NCBI GenBank assembly: GCA_024275955.1
Contig: JAJRYD010000031.1
Span: forward strand, 31,150-95,149
Length of the DNA stretch: 64,000 nt
Direction of reading: 5' to 3'
Source of the DNA: Nitrospirota bacterium
GTDB lineage: Bacteria > Nitrospinota_A > UBA7883 > JACRGQ01
Shown: piece after piece, positions 41,772 to 49,701 of the stretch
How the letters are laid out: each line of letters begins with the position of its first letter
Numbering within the stretch: position 1 is the first letter of the stretch
The notes under the pieces: generated by a model
The model's input: the letters and a program-made list of their open reading frames with translations, nothing else
What the model was told of the DNA's origin: nothing
Databases searched by the model: none
Translations under genes and position numbers: made by a program

Positions 41772-43145
41772 ATGAAACCTCTAAAAAAAGCGAAAACGCT
41801 TTACGTCTGTCAGGAGTGCGGCTCCACGAGCGGCAAATGGATAGGCAAATGCCCCGATTGCGGAAGCTGGAACAGCTTTGTAGAAGAAACGGTTAGGGCA
41901 TCGCCGTCAAGGCGGGGAGGCATCTCTCCGCATCTGGGGTTTGTGGTGCCGAAGTCGCTTGGGGAGCTGAATGAGGAAGAGGCGTCATACTCCAAGTCCG
42001 GCATAGGGGAGCTGGATAGAGTGCTTGGCGGAGGCGTGGTGGACGGCTCGCTGGTGCTTATAGGCGGCGACCCGGGTATCGGCAAATCTACCCTCGTCCT
42101 CCAGCTTTGCGGAAAGTTTTCCGACGGCGGGCAAAAGGTTTTGTATGTAACCGGAGAAGAATCTGCCAGACAGGTAAAGCTTAGGGCTACACGGCTTGGC
42201 GTTGAGTCTGATTCGCTTTTTATATACCCGGAAACCAACCTTGAATTGATAATAGGGCAGATAGCGGAGCAAAAGCCCCAGTTCGTGGTTATAGATTCTA
42301 TCCAAACAGTCTTTACCGAAACGGTAAGCTCTGCTCCAGGCTCGGTATCTCAGCTAAGGGAATCTACAGCACTTTTGATGCAGACCTGCAAGACTTTGCA
42401 TGTTCCGGTATTTCTTGTCGGGCATGTTACCAAAGACGGGGCGATAGCAGGCCCCAGGGTGCTTGAGCATATGGTAGATACGGTGCTCTATTTCGAGGGA
42501 GACCGCGACCATTATTTTCGGATATTGCGGTCTGTCAAAAACCGTTTCGGCTCTACCGACGAGATAGGGGTGTTCGAGATGCTGGAGGGAGGGCTAAAAG
42601 AGGTCAAAAACCCTTCGGAGCTTTTTATATCGACAGAAACAGCCGCCTCTAGTGGTTCTATAATTACCTGCACTTTATCTGGAACAAGGCCGATACTGGT
42701 AGAGCTACAGGCGCTCGTAACGCCGACGAACTTCGGCAACCCTCGGCGTACCGCTGTAGGGTTCGACTATAATCGTGTGATACTTCTATCTGCCATTTTG
42801 CAAAAACGGGCTGGGCTTCTTCTCGACGCGGAAGATATATATGTCTCTGCCGCCGGAGGGGTAAGGGTTAACGACCCCGGCTCCGACCTTGCGCTGGCGG
42901 CCGCTATCGCTGGGAGTTTTAGAAATATTACCACCGGCAAAGATACAGTGTTCATAGGCGAAATAGGGCTTGGGGGCGAGATAAGGCCGGTATCGTCGCT
43001 GGAGCTAAGGCTAAAGGAAGCCGAGAGGATGGGGCTTAAAAAAGCGGTTATCCCAAAGGCAGGGACAAAAGATATCAAGACAGGCAAAGGGATTGAAGTT
43101 ACGAAGATAGCCGATGTCGAGTCTTTGTCGGATATTATCGGGTAG
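41772..43145 (+). CDS. radA: DNA repair protein RadA
   Basis: A 457-residue protein with an N-terminal C4 zinc finger (CQEC and CPDC), a RecA-like ATPase with Walker A GDPGIGKST near residue 101 and the RadA signature KNRFGSTDEIG near residue 255, and a Lon-like C-terminal domain with GGVRVNDPGSDLA. It helps branch migration in recombination. The domain order and length are standard. Confidence 0.96.
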   Translation: MKPLKKAKTLYVCQECGSTSGKWIGKCPDCGSWNSFVEETVRASPSRRGGISPHLGFVVPKSLGELNEEEASYSKSGIGELDRVLGGGVVDGSLVLIGGDPGIGKSTLVLQLCGKFSDGGQKVLYVTGEESARQVKLRATRLGVESDSLFIYPETNLELIIGQIAEQKPQFVVIDSIQTVFTETVSSAPGSVSQLRESTALLMQTCKTLHVPVFLVGHVTKDGAIAGPRVLEHMVDTVLYFEGDRDHYFRILRSVKNRFGSTDEIGVFEMLEGGLKEVKNPSELFISTETAASSGSIITCTLSGTRPILVELQALVTPTNFGNPRRTAVGFDYNRVILLSAILQKRAGLLLDAEDIYVSAAGGVRVNDPGSDLALAAAIAGSFRNITTGKDTVFIGEIGLGGEIRPVSSLELRLKEAERMGLKKAVIPKAGTKDIKTGKGIEVTKIADVESLSDIIG

Positions 43146-43214
43146 CGTTTCTTAGTCTTGGGCACCGCGTTGCCGGTTTGACATAGATTACTGTTTTGCG
43201 TGATAATTTCCGTT

Positions 43215-43688
43215 ATGTCTCAGATAAAAATGATTTTTAGAAAGTCGGTCGCTTTCTTTACTGCGGTTCTATTTCTATTTATGCCTATCACCCCTTCCGT
43301 AGCGGCTCTGTGTAGCGGTGCTAGCTATACGCAAGATGCTTTACTGCAGGATGTTCCAGAGATTCCGCACAGCAGCATGAACGGGGCCGATTACGAGTGC
43401 GGGCATAGCATGGGGCATCAGACAGGGCAAGAGACGGGACACCACGATAATCATAAGTGCGAACACTCTGGCGGTGATGTGTGCCGGCACGCGACGAAAG
43501 GCTATTCCATTACCAGCTGTTCGGTCTCTGGCGAATCTCTCGTGCCTGTCCTTATAACGGTGCCGGATCTTATACCAGCCTCGCGGCCTGAGCTGATATC
43601 TGCGGAGATAGTCGTCTCTATTAAAAATATTTTAACGGCTGTCTCTGTTGGCTCTTCCCAAACAGTTTACCGTCCCCCAATCGTCTAG
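43215..43688 (+). CDS. Exported His/Cys-rich protein, DUF2946-like
   Basis: A 157-residue protein with a signal peptide (FFTAVLFLFMPITPSVA). A patch near residues 56-84 is rich in His, Cys, Met and Gly (ECGHSMGHQTGQETGHHD, NHKCEHS, CRHATKG), which fits metal binding. A downstream hydrophilic stretch and a short hydrophobic end follow. DUF2946-type proteins have this layout and occur beside copper genes. I prefer the ATG at 43215 to the GTG at 43200. It is the first gene of the copper module. Confidence 0.6.
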   Translation: MSQIKMIFRKSVAFFTAVLFLFMPITPSVAALCSGASYTQDALLQDVPEIPHSSMNGADYECGHSMGHQTGQETGHHDNHKCEHSGGDVCRHATKGYSITSCSVSGESLVPVLITVPDLIPASRPELISAEIVVSIKNILTAVSVGSSQTVYRPPIV

Positions 43689-43845
43689 CCTCTCTTAATA
43701 GTCTTTTTAATCTTTCGCCACACCTGCGTTCGTCCGTTTTTTCACGGAGCTTCGCGTGGGGCAAAGGGTATCTAAAATTATAAACGGTTACCGTGCTACT
43801 GCCGTGCTTTGCGGTTGCGCGGCGCCGTTCGCATGAGGTTAAAAA

Positions 43846-45000
43846 ATGAGAAGATTTTATCTGTTAATAATGCTTGTGGTCTTGTTGCTGCCTGCCACGG
43901 CGTTTGCTTATGTCGGGCTATGTTGCGGGAAGTGCGGCGGCAACATGCCGCTAAACACTCTTGGTGCCGGAGTGCCGGAAACGAACGAGTTTCGCCTAAA
44001 GATAAGCCCTATGCTAATGAAAATGGACGGCCTGCTGGATGGAACCAGCTCTATAGACGGCAACAGCCTTCTTGGGATGCCTGCCGCCGGAAAATCTATG
44101 GCTGTGCCTACTAAGATGGATATGAACATGGTGAACTTTGCTCTTGGCTACAGTTTTACCGACGACTTTTTCGGCGGAGTTATGTTTATGCACAAAAAGA
44201 ACGAGATGGATATGAAGTTTAGCTCGATGATGGCTGGGAGTACGGGACAAAGCGGTTTTACCATGAAGTCGCAAGGCTTTGGCGACACTATGCTTATGAG
44301 CAAATACCGGCTTTATTATGACGACCCGCTAATACCTACAAAGCAGGCATCGCTTTTTTTCGGGTTGAGCATGCCGACAGGTTCTATTGAAGAAAAGAAC
44401 ACGGAACACCCGCTTACAATGAGGCAGAGCGAGCAGTTGCCATACTCCATGCAGCTTGGTTCCGGCACTTACGACCCGACTGTTGGAGTAGTTATGCAGC
44501 AGTCGGCCTCGCCGTTTTGGTGGGGGGGTAATTTTCTCTACACCACAAGGATAGGAAAGAACAGTAGAGATTACGCTCTTGGCGACGAACTGAATTACGA
44601 CATCTATTTCATGCGTCAGCTTAGCTACAACTTCCTTTTGCACTTTCAGCTAAACGGAAAACAGTGGGGGAAGATAAAGGGCGAGATGAACGAAGCGGTA
44701 ACGGGAGCTTCCGGCAGATCTACTAAGAACGACGGTTCATCTGCATATATGACACCATCGTGGGATCCGAACAACTACGGCGGTCACAAAGTTTTGGGAA
44801 CTATCGGCATGCAGTGGCAGCCAAAGAGCCTTCATATCGTAGAGCTTGCTGTCGGCGTTCCGCTTTATCAAAACCTCAACGGCCCGCAGTTGAAAGAGAC
44901 GCAAAGGATAACGCTTACCTATTACATCGAAATCCCCACAAGGAAAAGCAGACGGCACCCCGATTTCCTTGAAAAAGGGAAAAGCAAACTTGGTTTTTAA
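43846..45000 (+). CDS. Outer-membrane beta-barrel protein, Met-rich, copper-associated
   Basis: A 384-residue protein with a signal peptide (LLIMLVVLLLPATAFA) followed by an N-terminal CCGKCGG motif. The rest shows alternating aromatic/hydrophobic strands ending in a C-terminal TLTYYIE-type strand, typical of barrels of the phenol-degradation MetA/DUF transporter group. Methionine is very frequent at residues 45-120 (for example MKMDGLL, MDMNMVNF, MFMHKKNEMDM), which suggests a copper(I) surface. It lies in an operon with a c-type cytochrome, TlpA and Csp1-like protein. The substrate is inferred only. Confidence 0.65.
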   Translation: MRRFYLLIMLVVLLLPATAFAYVGLCCGKCGGNMPLNTLGAGVPETNEFRLKISPMLMKMDGLLDGTSSIDGNSLLGMPAAGKSMAVPTKMDMNMVNFALGYSFTDDFFGGVMFMHKKNEMDMKFSSMMAGSTGQSGFTMKSQGFGDTMLMSKYRLYYDDPLIPTKQASLFFGLSMPTGSIEEKNTEHPLTMRQSEQLPYSMQLGSGTYDPTVGVVMQQSASPFWWGGNFLYTTRIGKNSRDYALGDELNYDIYFMRQLSYNFLLHFQLNGKQWGKIKGEMNEAVTGASGRSTKNDGSSAYMTPSWDPNNYGGHKVLGTIGMQWQPKSLHIVELAVGVPLYQNLNGPQLKETQRITLTYYIEIPTRKSRRHPDFLEKGKSKLGF

Positions 45001-45016
45001 TATTGGAGAATCGAAA

Positions 45017-45292
45017 ATGAAGAGATTACTGATTCTATCCGCAATGATGCTTGTTACCGCGTGTGCCGGACGGCAGACCCCGATACCTAACGCCGAATCG
45101 CCAGAGGCAAAACTTTACGCAGAGAAATGCGATGCCTGTCATTCGTTACCGCACCCTAAACGGCATAGCTATGCCAAGTGGCAACAGATGACCAAACTGA
45201 TGGAAAGCCATATTAAGGAAAAGGAGATGGCACCGCTCAGCGACGGCGAAAGAAAAACCATTATGGGATACCTTAAGGAAAACGCGCGGTGA
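45017..45292 (+). CDS. Small lipoprotein c-type cytochrome
   Basis: A 91-residue lipoprotein with lipobox LVTAC and one haem-binding CDACH motif near residue 38. LSDGERKTIMGYLKENA resembles the C-terminal helix of monohaem cytochromes. The axial ligand is probably a methionine (KEMAPLSD). Start: ATG at 45017 with TTGGAG upstream; the frame opens earlier. It overlaps the TlpA-like start by 4 bases. Confidence 0.78.
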   Translation: MKRLLILSAMMLVTACAGRQTPIPNAESPEAKLYAEKCDACHSLPHPKRHSYAKWQQMTKLMESHIKEKEMAPLSDGERKTIMGYLKENAR

Positions 45293-45858
45293 CACAAACG
45301 CAAAAAGGCGGGCGTCTGGCCGGCATGGCGGTTGTCGCGGTGGTTGTGACAATGCTTGCTCACGGCAGTGCGGTAGCCGGAGATCTTTTTGGGGAGATCG
45401 GCGTAACACTTCCTAAAGTAAGGGTGGAGGCTCCGGCCTTTACCCTTGCTGGAAGCGGCGGCGGGCAGAAATCGCTAGCCGGCTTTAAAGGCAAAATAAT
45501 ATTGCTCAATTTCTGGGCGACATGGTGCGTGCCGTGCAGGGCGGAGATGCCGTCTATGGAAAAGCTTTGGCAAAAGTATCGGCATAAAGGTTTTGCCATT
45601 GTCGCTGTATCTGTCGATAGAGGTAACAGTGATGCGGTGCGCAGGTTTGTCGATGAGCATCGGTTGACCTTTACCGTACTGCTGGACCCGGATGGAGAGG
45701 TGAGGAACAGTTACGAAGTGAACGCCTTTCCGACAAGCTACCTGATAGGCAAAGACGGAAAGTTTTTGGGAAAAATTATCGGCGAGCGGGAATGGAACAG
45801 CCTGCCCGCATTTGACTTGATTGAAAGTCTTTTAGAAAAGGAGAAAGAAAATGAATAG
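45289..45858 (+). CDS. TlpA-like periplasmic thiol-disulfide oxidoreductase
   Basis: A 189-residue protein with an N-terminal signal or anchor (AGMAVVAVVVTMLAHGSAVA), then a thioredoxin/AhpC-TSA fold. The active site WCVPC is in LLNFWATWCVPCRAEMPSM near residue 78. The cis-proline is in AFPTSYLIG. It starts at GTG within the cytochrome gene and may keep cysteines of the module reduced, or help deliver copper to cytochrome oxidase as TlpA/Sco-like proteins do. Confidence 0.88.
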   Translation: MTQTQKGGRLAGMAVVAVVVTMLAHGSAVAGDLFGEIGVTLPKVRVEAPAFTLAGSGGGQKSLAGFKGKIILLNFWATWCVPCRAEMPSMEKLWQKYRHKGFAIVAVSVDRGNSDAVRRFVDEHRLTFTVLLDPDGEVRNSYEVNAFPTSYLIGKDGKFLGKIIGEREWNSLPAFDLIESLLEKEKENE

Positions 45859-46297
45859 AAGAGAACTGATGATAGCTACTGGTGGCGCGATTCTGGCATC
45901 GACAGTCGGCGATGCTTTTGCCGAGGGCCGTAAGGGCGTTATGGAACATGGTAAGCATCTGATGGTAAGCAAGGTCAATACCGATATTGCCGTTTCTGCC
46001 GCCGAGTGCATTACCACCGGCGAAGAGTGCGTGCGGGTATGTATCGAGACGATGGCAACGGGCGACCCTTCTATGGCGCAGTGTGCTAGGTCGCTACAGG
46101 CGTTAATGTCGTCTTGCGAAGCGCTTCAGATAATGGCTATCCACGATTCCGCTTTCCTTAAAGATATAGCGGTGGTAGCCAAAAAGGTTTGTAAAGATTG
46201 CCAAGAAGAGTGTATGAAGCATAAACACCATAAACAATGCATCGAATGCGCTAACGCCTGCGTAAAGTGCATAGAGCTTTGTAATAAATATATCTAA
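45851..46297 (+). CDS. Csp1-like four-helix copper-storage protein
   Basis: A 148-residue protein with a Tat-like signal (NRRELMIATGGAILAST). The mature part has cysteines spaced to line a four-helix bundle (SAAECITTGEECVRVC, CARSLQALMSSCEAL, KVCKDCQEECMKHKHHKQ, CIECANACVKCIELCNKY), the known pattern of Csp copper-storage proteins that bind many Cu(I) ions. About 13 Cys and four His are present. It overlaps the TlpA gene by 8 bases, and a hairpin lies after its stop. This gene fixes the copper role of the operon. Confidence 0.85.
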   Translation: MNRRELMIATGGAILASTVGDAFAEGRKGVMEHGKHLMVSKVNTDIAVSAAECITTGEECVRVCIETMATGDPSMAQCARSLQALMSSCEALQIMAIHDSAFLKDIAVVAKKVCKDCQEECMKHKHHKQCIECANACVKCIELCNKYI

Positions 46298-46311
46298 ACT
46301 GTTCTAGCGTG

Positions 46312-46335
46312 TCTCCCAAGGAATATCTTGGGAGA
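46312..46335 (+). terminator. Hairpin after the copper operon
   Basis: A perfect 9-bp stem (TCTCCCAAG with CTTGGGAGA) with a 6-base loop starts 15 bases after the Csp1-like stop. A T-run (ATCTTTT) follows a few bases on. It probably ends the operon transcript. Confidence 0.55.
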
Positions 46336-46526
46336 TGCGCATCTTTTGAGCTGTCGCAGGGAGTACTGTGGGGCGTGGGAGGCATATCTTTTATTTCATC
46401 TCTCTTTTTGTTGAAGAGAAGCGCGAACGCCCACGCAACGCGCGCAGGCGGCAGCGGTGCAATGCAACTTGTCCCTAAAGTTCAAAAAGATTTATCTACC
46501 GCCAGCGAGAGCCGTCGCACCTGCTA
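46336..46526. other. Hairpin-rich non-coding island
   Basis: No gene was recognised between the terminator and MITE copy F. G/C-rich stems occur near 46428-46450 (CCCACGCAACGCGCGCAGG). A long open frame here has no family features. Confidence 0.4.
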
Positions 46527-46655
46527 GGGGGCTGTTACCGAATGAGACAAGCTTGATTTTGCTGTAAATCGCCAAGTTCTAAAGCCTCTGTTTTTACGAA
46601 GTTAGAAAATGAACTTTCCTTTGAAACGCTTAAAAACTCTTTTGGAAACAGCCCC
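46527..46655 (-). mobile_element. MITE-like element, copy F
   Basis: A 129-bp copy in reverse orientation: GGGGCTGTTACC on the left, GGAAACAGCCCC on the right. CTAG occurs at both junctions (46524-46527 and 46655-46658), so the duplication is 4 bases or partly hidden by the end G/C bases. It closely resembles copy A in the interior (GTTAGAAAATGAACTTTCC region). Confidence 0.82.
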
Positions 46656-46722
46656 TAGAAGTTCGAGAAACTCTGTTTCCAGCATCACGGCTACCGGCTC
46701 TACGCCCCTGCTGGCGGCTCAC

Positions 46723-46808
46723 CCACGCAACGGCGTGGAGCTAGTTCTAGCTGGCGATAGCTTTACCATCAGAAATTCTAAAAGCTTTAGCCAGACGACA
46801 AGCGCTCC
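46723..46808 (+). repeat. Dispersed hairpin repeat, copy 3
   Basis: CCACGCAACGGCGTGGAGC, GCGATAGC, TTTACC, CAGAAATTCTA, AAGCTTTAG and GCGCTCC occur in that order, matching copies at 1809-1886 and 25437-25521. It starts 67 bases after MITE copy F. Confidence 0.5.
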
Positions 46809-46946
46809 ACCGAAGGTGGTAGCGGAGGCTACGCGAATATCTTCTAAAACGCTAGAAAGGTATATCTATCACCTGTGAGGGCTACCCCCAGCAGTTTGGT
46901 GGGGGTGCGGGTAGACAACAGGGGCGGTTTGGCTTAGGCTATCCCG
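46809..46946. other. Intergenic remainder before the PHP gene
   Basis: These bases complete the 649-base gap between the copper operon and the PHP gene. CCACCGAAGGTGG-type palindromes and a short ATAGCCT-rich tail lie here. No gene seen. Confidence 0.3.
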
Positions 46947-47597
46947 ATGATTGATTTGCATATGCACACGCTTCATAGTGACGGCGAGCTTGTCCCTGCC
47001 GAGCTGGCCCGCAGAGCATCCGTAATCGGCTGTAGGGCGATAGCGATTACCGACCATGTCGACCTCTCTAATGTAGAGGCTGTTACCGAGGCGACTGTAC
47101 GGTTTTGCGAAGATGAAAGCCACGACATAAGGGTGATACCGGGGGTGGAGATTTCTCATGTAAGGCCTAAGATGATTACTGTAATCGCCGAGCTTGCCCG
47201 CAAAGGCGGCGCGAAGCTTATAGTGGTTCATGGCGAGACTATCGTAGAGCCTGTGGAGGAGGGGACGAACTCGGCCGCTATAGACGCTGGCGTAAATATA
47301 ATTGCCCACCCCGGCCTTATATCGCTAGAGCTTGCGGAAAAAGCGGCATCCGCCTCGGTTTATCTTGAGATAAGCGGGCGGGGGGGGCATAGCTTTACCA
47401 ATGGGCATGTAGCAAAAACGGCGGCTGAGGCTGGCGCGAAACTTGTTTTTAACTCGGACACGCACGCGCCGCGCGACCTGATCGGGCTAGACACCGCTCT
47501 TGCCGTGCTAAAAGGGGCAGGGCTTTCCGACAAGAGGGTGGCGGAAACGTTTGCCAACTCACAAAAGATAGTGGAGGATTTAAGTGGCTCGTTATAG
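46947..47597 (+). CDS. PHP-domain phosphoesterase (histidinol-phosphatase-like)
   Basis: A 216-residue metal-dependent hydrolase of the PHP fold. Metal motifs include DLHMHTLHSDGE (residues 3-14), AITDHVDL near residue 35, VIPGVEISH near residue 68, VVHGET near residue 92, AHPGLI near 112 and NSDTHAP near 170. Substrate may be a nucleic acid or a small phosphate; the short form is not assigned. Its last bases overlap the next gene. Confidence 0.82.
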   Translation: MIDLHMHTLHSDGELVPAELARRASVIGCRAIAITDHVDLSNVEAVTEATVRFCEDESHDIRVIPGVEISHVRPKMITVIAELARKGGAKLIVVHGETIVEPVEEGTNSAAIDAGVNIIAHPGLISLELAEKAASASVYLEISGRGGHSFTNGHVAKTAAEAGAKLVFNSDTHAPRDLIGLDTALAVLKGAGLSDKRVAETFANSQKIVEDLSGSL

Positions 47598-48297
47598 CAG
47601 GATTAAAAGAAAAGCAGATATCACAGAGACAGACGAGTTTATAAGCTTTTGGGAACGGGTCTACATTTGGGCGAGCGAAAACACGGTTAAAGCTATTTTT
47701 CCGGCTATCGCTTTGGTTCTTGTCGGCATGGTAATGGTTGGCACCGTTTACTATGTTAAGAAGAAAGATGTATCGGCACAAAAAGCTCTTTATTTCGCCC
47801 TTTTGGAATACCCAAGAGATGGGCAAAAGGACGATAAAAAGGTTTTTAACCCTTCGGCTTCGTCTAAGATGGTCGAATCGCTCGATAGCATTGCGTCTCA
47901 TTTTGCCGGCTCCGCTGGCGCTATGATGGCGGAACTGTACAAGGCGAACCTTCTTTACAGCACAAACCAGATGGAAAAAGCCGAAGAATCGTACAGGAAA
48001 ATAGTCGACGCCGACAACCAAAGAGGAGTGGTCGTCTCGTCGCTCGCTTCGATCGGCCTTGCTATGGTTTATCAAAATCAAGGAAAGTACGACGAATCTA
48101 CAACCGAGCTGGCTTTTTTTCTAAACGAGCCTAATGCGCAGTTCGGCGGGGAGATGAGCCTTATAACGGCGCGGAACCTAGAGCTTAAAGGCGATAAAAG
48201 CGGAGCGACAGCCAAGTATGAGGAATTTCTGGCAACCTACCCGAACTCCGGCAGAACGCTAGATGTTCATCACAAAATATCGCAGTTGAAGCAGTAG
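47584..48297 (+). CDS. Membrane-anchored TPR protein (YfgM-like)
   Basis: A 237-residue protein that starts at GTG inside the PHP gene. One membrane segment (AIFPAIALVLVGMVMVGTVYYV, residues 39-60) is followed by a periplasmic region with several TPR-like helices (AELYKANLLYSTNQMEKAEE, LATYPNSGRT). This resembles YfgM and TPR_21 proteins linked to outer-membrane protein folding. It ends tail to tail with the degraded hicA. Confidence 0.75.
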   Translation: MARYSRIKRKADITETDEFISFWERVYIWASENTVKAIFPAIALVLVGMVMVGTVYYVKKKDVSAQKALYFALLEYPRDGQKDDKKVFNPSASSKMVESLDSIASHFAGSAGAMMAELYKANLLYSTNQMEKAEESYRKIVDADNQRGVVVSSLASIGLAMVYQNQGKYDESTTELAFFLNEPNAQFGGEMSLITARNLELKGDKSGATAKYEEFLATYPNSGRTLDVHHKISQLKQ

Positions 48298-48302
48298 GCT
48301 CT

Positions 48303-48519
48303 TTAAGCTTCGTCCCATTCCTGTTTGGAAATTCCGGCCTCTTTTAGGATTAGTCTTAAAAGGGCGATAGAGATTTTATGGCCGGAATGAGGATTTGGAA
48401 TCCTTAATTTCAAAGCCCCTTTTTCCATGAATTGGTGTTTACCGCCGGAAAACGGCCCCGAATAACCGATAGAACGAAGTTTTCTGATTAAGCTCTTTTC
48501 GTTTAATGGTCGGCACCAT
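48303..48519 (-). pseudogene. hicA: HicA mRNA-interferase toxin with a one-base insertion
   Basis: The reverse strand encodes a full HicA of about 71 residues if one base is removed. ATG at 48519 reads VPTIKRKEL, then an extra base near 48488-48489 shifts the frame; the remainder reads IRKLRSIGYSGPFSGGKHQF and MEKGALKLRIPNPHSGHKISI to WDEA and TAA. The catalytic histidine (GGKHQF) is intact. HicA cleaves mRNA; HicB lies upstream on the same strand and separated by three bases. The toxin should be inactive unless the shift is a sequencing error. Confidence 0.82.
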
Positions 48520-48522
48520 CGC

Positions 48523-48771
48523 TTAGCTAGGAAGAGTCTGCTTTATGTTTAGTTCAATCCCTTTCACTCTGGGTAGGTCTTCGTGATTCTGTATTTTTAT
48601 TAAAAGCCATTCTTCAACGACTTCCATAAGGTCTTTTCGACACTCCTCAATAGTGGAACCATGCCCCCATGCCCCCTCAAAGCCGGGGACGCTGGCAAAC
48701 CATGCGTTATCCTCTTCGACCTTTTTATATTCAGCCTTCTCAATAGCTTTGGATATGTACTCGGCAAGCAT
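48523..48771 (-). CDS. hicB: HicB-family antitoxin
   Basis: An 82-residue protein with the typical partial RNase-H-like HicB fold: EYKKVEEDNAWFASVPGFEGAWGHG, then TIEECRKDLMEVVEEWLL. It has no C-terminal DNA-binding domain of note, which is seen in many short HicB forms. Its stop is three bases before the hicA start, an unusual order (hicB then hicA). It neutralises HicA and could still act on a HicA encoded elsewhere. Confidence 0.85.
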   Translation of the reverse strand: MLAEYISKAIEKAEYKKVEEDNAWFASVPGFEGAWGHGSTIEECRKDLMEVVEEWLLIKIQNHEDLPRVKGIELNIKQTLPS

Positions 48772-48858
48772 TTTGGCATTCTCCTTTTTGAAAATTCTAC
48801 CATATGTTCGGCGAGTTATTTTGTCGCAGTAGAAAACAAAAAAATAAGTATTTCTATG

Positions 48859-48887
48859 TTGACATTATATTCCTCATTCTGCAATAT
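48859..48887 (+). promoter_or_regulatory. Sigma-70-type promoter of the accessory island
   Basis: TTGACA at 48859-48864 is followed after 17 bases by CAATAT at 48882-48887. The -35 box is perfect and the -10 box is weak. The transcript would start about 35 bases before the ATG at 48928, whose GGAGG ribosome site is at 48915-48920. Confidence 0.5.
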
Positions 48888-48927
48888 GCATTTGAAATGA
48901 AAATTGGCTCACTTTATGGAGGTTTTT

Positions 48928-49701
48928 ATGAGTGGTAAAGGGAAAAGATTGACTAAATTAAAGCTTGATGACATTCCAAAAGTAGGAACAGCGGGGCGCA
49001 AAATAATGCTGTTAATTACAAGGCATGAGGAGTACAAAAAAGCTATTGAGGAAGGAATTCCGGCATTTTATGAAGAAGAGTTGTCGGAGATAGAGAAGAA
49101 ATACAGTGATGGCATAAGCCAGATAGATGCCCAGCGAGAGCTGAAGAAAAAAGGGCTAGCGGTAAAGCAAAGCGTCATTCAGCATTACATTAAAGTTGGT
49201 CAGTTGCCGAAACCGAGAGAAGCGCGTAGGAAAACTAAAAAAGGGGCCATATCCTTGTATCCATCAAGCTTCATTCGCCATTTAAATCTAGTTCGGTTTG
49301 CAATGATAGCAGGGCGGAAAGTTTTTGATGAGATACTGAATGCCGAATTGGGAGTAGATTTTTCCGACTATTTTCTCCTCCAACACAATACCGATGATGA
49401 GTGTTATGAGTGGTATGACGATGGATTTTTTGGAGCTTTTGTTGTGAGCTTGTGGCGGTTTGAAGAATTCGGCTTGAGTTATGCAAGTGATGCGATTGAG
49501 AAGGCTTTCAAGCCGAATGCTAAGAAACAGGAAAAATACAGGAAAAGACTGGAGAGAATCAGAAAAATAAAAAATAAACTTGAAGCTGAAGTTAAGAAGT
49601 TTGAAGAAGAAGCCAAAGAAAATGGCAGGCTCAGCATGCTACAGAGTTTCGCGCTATCCGAACTTCTTAATCCTAAGCAGGTTTCCGGGGAGAAAAAATA
49701 A
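48928..49701 (+). CDS. HTH/coiled-coil protein of unknown function
   Basis: A 257-residue protein; the ATG at 48928 follows TGGAGG, although the frame opens at 48904. The centre (about residues 65-120, LKKKGLAVKQSVIQHYIKV, then GQLPKPREARR and FIRHLNLVRFAM) looks like a MerR-type winged helix with an arm. The acidic aromatic middle (QHNTDDECYEWYDDGFFGAF) is followed by a ~50-residue basic coiled coil near the C-terminus. No named family. Its base use is richer in A and T than the neighbours. It starts a three-gene run with the DUF4258-like and Mrr_N genes. Confidence 0.6.
   Translation: MSGKGKRLTKLKLDDIPKVGTAGRKIMLLITRHEEYKKAIEEGIPAFYEEELSEIEKKYSDGISQIDAQRELKKKGLAVKQSVIQHYIKVGQLPKPREARRKTKKGAISLYPSSFIRHLNLVRFAMIAGRKVFDEILNAELGVDFSDYFLLQHNTDDECYEWYDDGFFGAFVVSLWRFEEFGLSYASDAIEKAFKPNAKKQEKYRKRLERIRKIKNKLEAEVKKFEEEAKENGRLSMLQSFALSELLNPKQVSGEKK

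Noticed and set aside
46309-46527. Open frame after the copper operon
   Set aside because: It starts inside the terminator hairpin, lacks a ribosome site and ends at a MITE; probably chance.
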